In this document: in pieces, positions 1-7,242 of the stretch
Position numbering within the stretch: position 1 is the stretch's first letter
Layout of the letters: every line of letters starts with the position of its first letter
Source: Pelagomonas calceolata
Taxonomy: Eukaryota > Sar > Pelagophyceae > Pelagomonadales > Pelagomonadaceae
Length of the DNA stretch: 64,000 nucleotides
Reading direction: 5' to 3'
Assembly (NCBI GenBank): GCA_918797485.1
Contig: CAKKNE010000006.1
Span: 2,418,001 to 2,482,000, forward strand
Position numbers and translations under genes: made by a program
The notes under the pieces: generated by a model
The model's input: only the letters and a program-made list of their open reading frames with translations
Told to the model about the DNA's origin: nothing
The model's database searches: none

Positions 1-390
1 GGTCTGGTTGTAGGTGGTCGCCCGTACCGCATACGCCGTCGATGCGGCAGCCTGGTGCTCTCCGAGAGCCCTGGAAGCCATTGCCAAGTAATTCATGCTA
101 TTCCTCCGTGGCTTGCTGAGCGAAATCGACCAAAAAAGCTTGAAGCGCCGGCGCATGCGGTGTAGGCGCTTGCGCGTGTATAGTACCGACCCTAGGCGAC
201 CCCAGGGACACCTCTTGGACAGGGATTGACAGGATTCCACCGGCGCGGCTGTCATGGCCCTTCGGAGCTCGTCCGGCGCGAATTAAAAAATTTCCTTTTT
301 CGCCCCCCAGTAAGTGTCCCATTGATCTCTTTGGACCAGTAGCGACCCGAACGGTACTCAAACGACTGCATGACGCATCTTGTTTAAAGC
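1..390. other. Left-edge stretch without a recognised gene
   Basis: No family is recognised here. On the minus strand there is an open frame at 98-361 (87 codons), and directly after its stop a second ATG at about 95 opens a frame that runs off the window edge. The second ATG is preceded by GGAGGAATAGC, which resembles a bacterial ribosome-binding site. Codon use looks less GC-biased than in the neighbouring genes. A plus-strand frame is also open over the first ~160 bases. None of these can be called a gene with confidence. It may be a gene end, a transferred bacterial-like fragment, or non-coding DNA. Confidence 0.25.
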
Positions 391-411
391 CTAGTGTGTC
401 TCTCGCCTAGC
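391..411 (+). promoter_or_regulatory. CTAG-type upstream element (weak copy)
   Basis: CTAGTGTGTCTCTCGCCTAG lies about 105 bases before the start of the endonuclease/exonuclease/phosphatase gene, in the same orientation. It matches the recurring CTAGTRTSTTAC...CGCTAGC element with a degenerate middle. Confidence 0.35.
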
Positions 412-515
412 CTCGTTTACAAGCTCGACTTTGTACGGCTGCAAAAACTGGTCGCATTGCTCAGTGCTGCAGACGTGAGCCGTGCGCATTGACGCCATCG
501 ACGCGCTGCACAAAC

Positions 516-1277
516 ATGGCTGCCACAAAAGCGCTGCGCGTCGTCTCCTACAACGTGCAGCGCTGGGGCCGGCTCGACACTATTATAGATACGCTGGCGC
601 GGCTCCGGCCGGACGTGTTGTGTCTCCAGGAGTGCTGCCAGAAGCGCGGCGCGGGGGCTTTGCAGAAGGTCGCGGACGCCTGCGGGCTCAAGCAGGTTCA
701 TTTTTTTGGCCACACGATGGACGAATCCTACGGGAACGCGATCCTCACGCGGGCGCCGAGCTCGCTGGTCATGGAGATCTTCCTCGCGGGCGGTTCTATT
801 ATTGGGGACCACCACATCCAGCGCGGCGCTTTATTCGTAGAAATGGGCGCGATCCGAGTGTGTTGCACGCACTTGGACCACATCTCGGAGAACGAGCGCG
901 CGATCCAGGCCGGCGGGCTGGTCCGGCAGCTCCACGACCTGCGAGGCGATTCGAAAGCGATGCTGGTCGTGGGCGACCTCAACGCACTGAACGACGAGGC
1001 GAAGTGGGATAGGTTAGATCAGATCCACGAGGAGAACGGCTGGGCGCCGCCCGAGGACTCGTCGGTGCCCGGCGGCGCGCTGCACACGTTTTTGGAGAAC
1101 GGCTGGGTCGACGTGAGTCGGGGCGCCGGGCTGAGCTCGCCGGCGAAAGACCCCGTCCGGCGCGTCGACTACGTCCTGGCGCACGGGCCTGTCGTTGTCA
1201 AGCGGGCGCGGACGGACGCGTCGGCGGACGGGTCGGACCACCTGCCGGTCGTTGTCGAGGTCGAGGTGCCGGCTTAA
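516..1277 (+). CDS. Endonuclease/exonuclease/phosphatase (EEP) superfamily protein
   Basis: This is a 253-residue protein of the EEP fold (DNase I, AP endonuclease, TDP2, sphingomyelinase and similar metal-dependent phosphodiesterases). Visible motifs are SYNVQRW (from residue 11), LQECC with the metal-binding Glu (about 39), CCTHLDH in the middle, GDLNALND (about 152) and SDHLPV (about 240). The catalytic set therefore looks intact. The frame is open upstream to an ATG at 489, but the ATG at 516 begins directly before the conserved core and is preferred. There is no signal peptide or membrane segment. Length suits a minimal single-domain enzyme. The substrate cannot be told from the sequence; DNA repair and phosphoester hydrolysis are both possible. 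A core motif of the local introner family (GACGCCATCGACGCG) lies in its leader at about 489-503. Confidence 0.85.
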   Translation: MAATKALRVVSYNVQRWGRLDTIIDTLARLRPDVLCLQECCQKRGAGALQKVADACGLKQVHFFGHTMDESYGNAILTRAPSSLVMEIFLAGGSIIGDHHIQRGALFVEMGAIRVCCTHLDHISENERAIQAGGLVRQLHDLRGDSKAMLVVGDLNALNDEAKWDRLDQIHEENGWAPPEDSSVPGGALHTFLENGWVDVSRGAGLSSPAKDPVRRVDYVLAHGPVVVKRARTDASADGSDHLPVVVEVEVPA

Positions 1278-2295
1278 TTTAGTTTTACTTGTGCTAGCTT
1301 CCCGCGCGCCGCCCCGAGCGAACGCGCGTCCGGGCCACCGTAGACAGGGGTATCTTGCGTCGTTCTCTCGCTCTTTCGCTTTGTGGTCGCCTCGTGCGGT
1401 GTGGGCTGGGGGAAGGACCGCGTGCGCGGCGCCGCCGCGGCGACGCGTCCGCGGAACGAATGTGTGGTTCGGGTGCGAATCCTCTCGTGGTCTGGCGTGC
1501 GTGTTCGTACGTTCCAGCTGCGGTTGTGGGCGGCTATGGGCGTCCTCCGCCGTCGAAACAATGGCGGCGCGGTGCTGGGCAGCTTGTTTTTGGCTAAGAT
1601 ATTGCCGTGCGCTTCGTATCAACGACCGTGGGCAGCCCGTAGCGGCAGCCGTTTGCGCTTGGCAGGTCCAACAAGGCATCAGGGCAGCATTTGGGCGCCC
1701 GTCATAATACGATTTCCTCGGCGGCGGCGGCCAATGAGATGCTGCTGGTAAATGTCTACCTTGAGTTTCGGGGGACCAGACTAGTATGTCAAACGCTAGT
1801 TGGGGGGCCCCGGCGCTGCTTCCAGGGCTCCCGCGCGAGGACTGGGTGGTCCTGTCGACGGCTAAGGAGGGCTCCTCTTGACCTCGCCCGGAGTAATGCT
1901 GACGGCAGGCCGGCTCGTATGATAATACGCGAGGTTGCTGCTTCTAGGATCGCAGAACAAATTCAGGCGCGCGTCCGCCTGCCCACTTGTTTGCCCCAGA
2001 GAAGCCCTGCGCTGCTATCTCGGCGGGGTTTTGCGTGCGCGCAGCGGATACAACTAGAGCGCAGCCGATTCAGGTGCACTGGGCTCACGCAGAGTGCCCC
2101 GCTGCGCGCCTAACTGCCCCAGACATAGACGCCCGGCAGCCACATAGACGCCCGAGCGCGGGCGCGGCCCCAAAAGCAGTTTGTGCAGAACGGCGTTGAG
2201 GCGCCTACAACTGCAAACAAAAAGAAATTCCCACGAAACGGCAGGAGGACCGCCGCCGGCCTCCCAACTGAACTCCCTGCTAATCTGTAACAGCC
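1278..2295. other. Intergenic region of about 1 kb
   Basis: Several overlapping frames are open on both strands, but their predicted products are Arg/Ala-rich without conserved pattern, as expected by chance in GC-rich DNA. The only recurring element I see is a weak CTAG-type copy at 1781-1799. The region probably carries the promoter and leader of the downstream TAZ gene. Confidence 0.5.
1781..1799 (+). promoter_or_regulatory. CTAG-type upstream element (weak copy)
   Basis: CTAGTATGTCAAACGCTAG has both CTAG ends but a shortened middle. It is oriented toward the TAZ zinc-finger gene, roughly 500 bases upstream of its start. Confidence 0.3.
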
Positions 2296-3981
2296 ATGGA
2301 GGTCATGCAACCTCTAGCACCCGCGGCACCGCCGCCGCAAGTCGCGATTCCCGGACCCGCGAATCCGGCGCCCGCGCCACCAAAGGACGCCCCCGCGCCG
2401 GCGACGACGCCGCCCAACGTCCCGGCCGCCACGGTGACGCCCGAGCCCTCGCCGGCGAGCCCGCCCGCGCCGGCGCTCGCGGCGCCGCCGGCCAGGCCCG
2501 CGCTCGCGCCGCCCGCGCTGCCCGGCAAGGCGCCGCCTCCAACGCAGCCGGCCGCCGCGCCCGTCGTTGTACAAGGCGCGGGCAAGCCCCTGGCGCCGCC
2601 TCAAACCGAGCCCATGAGCGATTTGGACGGGGACCTCGACGTCGGCGAACTAGCCGCTTTAGATGGGTATCAAGCCCACGAGGTCAGTCGCACGGACGAC
2701 TCGTTGTCGAGCGACACCGATTCCTACGGCATCATCGCTTGTTCCGAACCGCCGAGAGATAGGAGGCGGCCTGGTCTAAGAGCGGCGCGCGCGCGGCCGC
2801 CGCCGCCGCCCTTCCCCGGCATGGTCCGCGGCGGGCCTAGACGTAGAGCCGCGTCCAAGCCGCCCGCAACCTCGGCCGTGACGCAAGCCGCCGCGCGCAA
2901 GCGCTCCGCGACCAGCAAAAGGCGCCCGCCGACGTACGCCAAGAGCAGCGGCACGAACGGCGCCATCGCCATCATCGGCGCGAAGCGCATGCGTGTGATT
3001 GTCAGAGACGGCAACGGCGTGCCCATCGAGCCGCCGACGTCCACTGGAGGTAGGGGCTTGGACGATTCTTCTTCGTGCGCGTCCGTCGACGAGCGCTGCC
3101 TCGACGGTTTATTGCCGCACGGCGGCGGCGCGCGCGTTGATCCGTACCGCGCCCGCGACGCTCTGCGAAGGAGAGGCGGCTGCGGCGTCCAAGCGTTGCC
3201 GGAGTGTGCTGAATACCGCTGCGCGGCCTGCGGCGACGAGTACCGGAAGCGATGCGGCCTGAACCCCTGGTGGGCGCTGGTGCAGCACGAGTGCCCGCGG
3301 TGCGGGCGCGTGCAGTTTCCGTCGATCAACATCGCGGCGGCGGCGAACGCCATCACTTATCTGGCGGCGGATGATGATGCCGCGGATCATAGAGCCGCGC
3401 GAGCCGCGGCCGACGCGCTAGCATTACAAGATGCGCACGACGACGCGGCGTTGTTACCGGACCTGGGTCTAGATCCGAGGGAAGCACCGCCACCTTTGAA
3501 CGACGACGAAAAACCGATCATGGTCGTGGCCGGCGGCGGCAACTCGCCGCAGCGCGTCGCGACGCCGCCCCCTTCCTTAGCTACGTCTGTGGTCTCGCCG
3601 CCCTCGACGTCAAAGGACGCCGCCAACGCGGCGGCGAACGCGGCTCTCGCGGCGCTTGGCGTGGCCAGCGTCTCGCCGGAGGGCGCGAACGGCCACTTCC
3701 CGCAACCGAAACCGCAGAACCCGCAGAAGCCGGTACAACCGTGCCTGCCGGACGCGGACGCGAAACGCCTCTTCGCCTTGTTCGACCACGCGCGCTACTG
3801 TCCCGGCTGCCACAAGTCGAAGAAGCACGACGACGTCTGCACCGCGGCCAAGTTCGTCATGCTCCACGTGCGGGATTGCGCGGGGCATTTACCGGACGGG
3901 CGGCCGTGCCCGTTCGGATGGTGCTCGGCCGCTCGGTTGGCTATTAGAAAACACCACCTCCCGCCGATCCTGGACAAGTGA
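2296..3981 (+). CDS. TAZ-type zinc-finger protein with zinc ribbon and Pro/Ala-rich N terminus
   Basis: This is a 561-residue protein. The first ~110 residues are a Pro/Ala-rich low-complexity tail, followed by an acidic/serine stretch and basic patches. A zinc-ribbon-like module (YRCAACGDEYRKRCG then HECPRCGRVQ) sits near residues 310-345. The last ~75 residues carry a His/Cys array (HARYCPGCH, VCTAAKFVMLHVRDC, CPFGWCSAARLAIRKHH) with the spacing of TAZ zinc fingers, the protein-binding modules of CBP/p300 acetyltransferases and plant BT proteins. No acetyltransferase domain is present. By family analogy it may be a nuclear scaffold that binds transcription factors; that role is inference. 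The start at 2296 is the first ATG of the frame and lies just before the proline-rich region. Confidence 0.75.
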   Translation: MEVMQPLAPAAPPPQVAIPGPANPAPAPPKDAPAPATTPPNVPAATVTPEPSPASPPAPALAAPPARPALAPPALPGKAPPPTQPAAAPVVVQGAGKPLAPPQTEPMSDLDGDLDVGELAALDGYQAHEVSRTDDSLSSDTDSYGIIACSEPPRDRRRPGLRAARARPPPPPFPGMVRGGPRRRAASKPPATSAVTQAAARKRSATSKRRPPTYAKSSGTNGAIAIIGAKRMRVIVRDGNGVPIEPPTSTGGRGLDDSSSCASVDERCLDGLLPHGGGARVDPYRARDALRRRGGCGVQALPECAEYRCAACGDEYRKRCGLNPWWALVQHECPRCGRVQFPSINIAAAANAITYLAADDDAADHRAARAAADALALQDAHDDAALLPDLGLDPREAPPPLNDDEKPIMVVAGGGNSPQRVATPPPSLATSVVSPPSTSKDAANAAANAALAALGVASVSPEGANGHFPQPKPQNPQKPVQPCLPDADAKRLFALFDHARYCPGCHKSKKHDDVCTAAKFVMLHVRDCAGHLPDGRPCPFGWCSAARLAIRKHHLPPILDK

Positions 3982-4133
3982 GGATCACGGAGGTCCGCGG
4001 GACTGCCTCACGACGGAGGTAGTTTAACCCCGGCGGACCACACGAACTCTGTCGTCGCCCTCTCCCGTCGAACGACCTTGCTTGCTAAAAAAATTCAACC
4101 TTAGTCTCTTGTTCTCGATGTGTCGCGGAGGCC

Positions 4134-4925
4134 CTAGCCCCCGTCCAGCACGCAGCGCGCGCACCGGCAGTCGAAGTTGTACTTCTCGCGGAGGTATGCG
4201 CGCCGCGCCGCGCCGGGGGCGTCGAGCTTGAGGTAGCTGACGGTGATTTCCTCGCCCCGCGGCACCGCGCGCCGCGCCGTGACGTCGACGACCCGGCGGC
4301 CCCCGCGGTCGCTCATGGCCTTGGCGCAATTCGGCGCGCAGGAGTGGTTGGCGCGGCAGAGCGTCTCGAAGACGTAGCCGCTGCCGCCGTCGAAGTACGC
4401 GTTCGTGCGGAAGATGCCCCCCGCGGTCTTGAGGTTCCGCGCCCTCACGCTCTTGCGCCCCCGCGCCGTGGCCACCGCCCACCGCTCGCCGTCCGAACCG
4501 TCGACGCGGCCCCTTAGGCCGTTGAGCGGCCGGCCCCGCTCGGACACGAGGCCCGCGATCTCGACCGCGTCGCCCGCGGCCGGCCGCCGGAAGCAGTCGT
4601 CGAGCGCCCAGAATCTGGTCGCGTCGTCCAGTCCGAGCGAGGCGATCCCATCCTTCGCGTGGAGGTCGAGGACAGCTTGCAGGGCAGCGTCGGCCTCAGG
4701 CGTATAGGTTTCGTCGTCGTAGCCGGCCTCCACGACCGCGAAGAGCCTCGCTACGTCTGGTCTCCGCATGAACGCCGGCGCCGACATCGCCTCAGGATGC
4801 ACGGCGTAGAGCGGCGGCTCCGAAATTATCGTTTCGCCCTCCGCGATGTCCACGAGCGCGCGCAGGCCGCGGCCACAGCCATCGATGGCGACCAGTTGTA
4901 CCTTGTCACGCGCGAAATCAGCCAT
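4134..4925 (-). CDS. SET-domain protein (SMYD-like lysine methyltransferase family)
   Basis: This 263-residue protein has a split SET domain. The N-terminal SET strand (GRGLRALVDIAEGETIISEPP, residues 18-38) is followed by a helical insert, the cofactor-site motif NHSCAPN (193-199), GEEITVSY (224-231) and a post-SET CRCARC (253-258). These are the S-adenosylmethionine and substrate elements of SMYD/SET proteins, which methylate lysines. There is no MYND finger between the SET halves. Instead residues ~122-165 (GLVSERGRPLNGLRGRVDG...GERWAV) look like a small SH3-like beta module of the kind seen in many algal MYND/ankyrin proteins. Its 3' end is about 150 bases from the convergent TAZ gene. 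A CTAG-type element in the same orientation lies upstream at 5071-5092. The substrate is unknown. Confidence 0.85.
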   Translation of the reverse strand: MADFARDKVQLVAIDGCGRGLRALVDIAEGETIISEPPLYAVHPEAMSAPAFMRRPDVARLFAVVEAGYDDETYTPEADAALQAVLDLHAKDGIASLGLDDATRFWALDDCFRRPAAGDAVEIAGLVSERGRPLNGLRGRVDGSDGERWAVATARGRKSVRARNLKTAGGIFRTNAYFDGGSGYVFETLCRANHSCAPNCAKAMSDRGGRRVVDVTARRAVPRGEEITVSYLKLDAPGAARRAYLREKYNFDCRCARCVLDGG

Positions 4926-5070
4926 GGCGGTGCAAAGGGCTGCCTTTACAGCTTTTGTGGGCTGCCACTTGCCAATCTCTCGCGCATCGTCGGTCGTGGG
5001 TTCCCGGAGACGACAAATCTACGGCTGGGCAGCCGCCGCACGCCGGTGCGAAAAAGCGGGAGAGCGCCGA

Positions 5071-5092
5071 GCTAGCGGCTGTAAGATACTAG
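5071..5092 (-). promoter_or_regulatory. CTAG-type upstream element (strong copy)
   Basis: On the minus strand this reads CTAGTATCTTACAGC then CGCTAGC. It lies between two minus-strand genes, 146 bases before the SET gene start and just after the stop of the PUR/RRM gene, so it most likely serves the SET gene. Confidence 0.5.
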
Positions 5093-5101
5093 GGATTAAA
5101 C

Positions 5102-5932
5102 TTAGTTGGAGAAGTACGCCCGCACGCGCAGGTCGCGCCCGTCGAGCTCCGTGCCCTCGAGCGCGTCCACGGCGGCGGCGGCGGCCTCGGCGTAGCGGTA
5201 CTCGACGACGGCCGAGCCCGACGGGCGCTGGGCCCGGCCGCGCGTGAGGAGCTCGACGGAGGCAACCTCGCCGCTCGACGCGCAGTGGTCCGCGAGTTCG
5301 TCCTCCGTCGTGTCGAAGTTGAGGTTCATCACGAAGACGCGGTGCGGGTCCACGACCTTGTCGGCGACGTGGCGCCGGGTCTTCTTCGGCATGGCCTCCT
5401 TCAGTTTGGCCGCGTGGCCCTTCGGCCCCGTCCCCGAGCCCTTGTCCGCGCGGACGCGGATCTCGCGACCGTCCAAGTCGAGGCCGTCGCATTGACTGAT
5501 GGCGTACTCGACCTCGGCGGCGGAGGCGAACTCCACGAGCCCCCAGCCCTGCGAGCGGCTGGAATTCGTGCGCGACATCTGCACCTCGGCCGAGACGACC
5601 TCGCCGTAGCCGCTGAAGAGCTCGTGGAGCGTTTCGTCCGTCGTCTCCCAAGAGAGATTACCGACGTGACATACGCACTGATTGGCCGGCGAGGCGCCGC
5701 CGCCCTCGTCCGCCACACGGTCCGTGTCAAGCGCGCCCAGGGCCTGCACGGCCTCGTCGAGCGCGTCGCGCAGCTCCACGATGGACCCGCTCGGAATGAG
5801 GATGGAGTTCGACTGCGAGTCGCCGCGCTCCTTGATCTTGAGGTACGTGCCGGCGTGGTTTTCCTTCACGTCCACAAAAATCCGCTTGCGTCCCGCGAGG
5901 AAGCTCGTCGTGAATATTTCCTCGTTGTCCAT
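5102..5932 (-). CDS. RNA-binding protein with PUR-like module and two RRMs
   Basis: This is a 276-residue protein. Residues ~5-65 match a single PUR-alpha repeat, with the signature KRIFVDVKENHAGTYLKIKE. Residues 86-163 form RRM1 (RNP2-like CVCHVGNL; the RNP1 region GWGLVEF is degenerate). Residues 197-274 form RRM2 (RVFVMNL; SAVVEYRY), ending two residues before the stop. PUR repeats bind single-stranded nucleic acid, usually as paired repeats, and RRMs bind single-stranded RNA. The combination suggests an mRNP or single-strand-binding factor. Only one PUR repeat is present, so it may dimerise; that is inference. A strong CTAG-type copy lies 191 bases upstream in the same orientation. The start at 5932 is the first ATG of the frame. 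Confidence 0.85.
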   Translation of the reverse strand: MDNEEIFTTSFLAGRKRIFVDVKENHAGTYLKIKERGDSQSNSILIPSGSIVELRDALDEAVQALGALDTDRVADEGGGASPANQCVCHVGNLSWETTDETLHELFSGYGEVVSAEVQMSRTNSSRSQGWGLVEFASAAEVEYAISQCDGLDLDGREIRVRADKGSGTGPKGHAAKLKEAMPKKTRRHVADKVVDPHRVFVMNLNFDTTEDELADHCASSGEVASVELLTRGRAQRPSGSAVVEYRYAEAAAAAVDALEGTELDGRDLRVRAYFSN

Positions 5933-6122
5933 GATCGATTCCTCGACGTGATCGCGTCCTCGCTGAGGCCCCTGAAATCAGAGAGGAGACTCTGAGAGTG
6001 AATTCAGAGATTTGGCCCAAAAATTCACGCGTGGGTGGTTGGCGGCTACTGCTCGCCGTCAACTGAGGCCAACTTTCTCGCTGAGCACGACGAATTGGCG
6101 ATACGCTACGATGCAAACTTGT

Positions 6123-6150
6123 GCTAGCTAGCGTGCTGTAAGACACTAGC
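6123..6150 (-). promoter_or_regulatory. CTAG-type upstream element (strong copy)
   Basis: On the minus strand it reads GCTAGTGTCTTACAGCACGC followed by TAGCTAGC. It sits between divergent genes: 191 bases from the PUR/RRM start and 163 bases from the plus-strand HAD start. Orientation favours the PUR/RRM gene. Confidence 0.5.
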
Positions 6151-6312
6151 AGTGTACGTAGCCGCGATCTACATGACGCGTGCTCGCACTATCAGTCGAT
6201 TGCGCAGCCGCATTGTAGTCCAGTTACTGGCAAATAATTCCTTCTGAGCCTGCGCCGAGCGTCGCTTGCAATCTGCATCGCTGCACACCTCTCCGGCATC
6301 ACACAGCAAACC

Positions 6313-7074
6313 ATGCACCTCGCAACCACCGCAGCAATCATCGCCACAGCCCAAGCCCTCGTCGCGCCGACACCACAAAAAGCAAGCACACGCCTGCACG
6401 GCCGCGCGAACAAACTCGTGATTTGGGACTGCGACGGCGTCCTCGTCGACTCCGAGGCTTTGCTCAAGCGCGCCGAGGTCGACGCTTTGAAAGCGGCGGG
6501 CTTCGACGACGTCGACGAGGACGCCTGCAATCGGTTGTTTAGCGGCTTCGCGCCGGAGGCCGGCGCCGTCAATTTTGAAAAGGAGTACGGGAAACCTTTA
6601 CCGGAGCACTTCTTCAGAGATCAAATAAAAAATTCCGAACAACTCTTCAGAGATAAATTGGAAGCCTTGAACGGCGCCACGGTCCGCACGCTACACGCGG
6701 CTGGAAGACAACAGGTCGTCGCGTCGGGTTCGCCGCGCGCCCGCGTCGACGTCTGCCTCGAGAAGGCTGATATCTCTGAAATCTTCCAGCCGGACCGCGT
6801 CTTCACGCGGGAAGACGTGGAGAGGGGCAAGCCCGAGCCGGACATGTTCCTGAAGGCGGCGGCGTTCTGCGAAACAGATCCAAAAGATTGTGTGGTGGTC
6901 GAGGACTCGACGGCCGGTATAAGAGCGGCAGCAGCGGCGGGCATGGAGTGCGTCGCGTACCTGGGCGGGGGCCACGCGCGGAAGCCGTGGTACGCGGAGG
7001 AGATCTCCGCCATTCATGCGGGGCCGGTGGTCTACTCGAGCGAGGAGCTCCTCGAGTTCCTGTCCGAGGAGTAG
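6313..7074 (+). CDS. HAD-superfamily hydrolase, beta-phosphoglucomutase-like, probably organelle-targeted
   Basis: This 253-residue protein is a class I HAD phosphatase. Motif I is DCDGVLVDSE (39-48), with the nucleophile and acid/base Asp pair. Motif II (VASGSPRARV) lies near 138-147, the conserved Lys is in GKPEPDMF (about 175), and motif III/IV is CVVVEDSTAGIRAA (about 194-207). The cap between motifs I and II is helical (C1 type), as in beta-phosphoglucomutase and related sugar phosphatases. The N terminus is a hydrophobic signal-like segment followed by ALVAPT, resembling the AxAF/AP cleavage context of heterokont plastid leaders, although the usual Phe is a Leu. Plastid import is therefore possible but not proven. 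Substrate unknown. Confidence 0.85.
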   Translation: MHLATTAAIIATAQALVAPTPQKASTRLHGRANKLVIWDCDGVLVDSEALLKRAEVDALKAAGFDDVDEDACNRLFSGFAPEAGAVNFEKEYGKPLPEHFFRDQIKNSEQLFRDKLEALNGATVRTLHAAGRQQVVASGSPRARVDVCLEKADISEIFQPDRVFTREDVERGKPEPDMFLKAAAFCETDPKDCVVVEDSTAGIRAAAAAGMECVAYLGGGHARKPWYAEEISAIHAGPVVYSSEELLEFLSEE

Positions 7075-7242
7075 TATGTTGAGGGCGTTAAGAAGAATAG
7101 CAAGTAGTCCTCGTCGGCGCGCGGCGCGAGCCCGCACGAGCTTTTGACGCCTCGAGGAGCTTCTGGCATCGCGAGCACCTGCCCCCTTTGAAGACAGCGG
7201 GCGGCTCTCAGGGGCTGCCTATTCACTTCCCCCCATTCAAAA

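Noticed and set aside
1014-1679. A 221-codon minus-strand frame overlapping the end of the EEP gene
   Set aside because: It is antisense to a well-supported gene at one end and Arg/His-rich without motif elsewhere.
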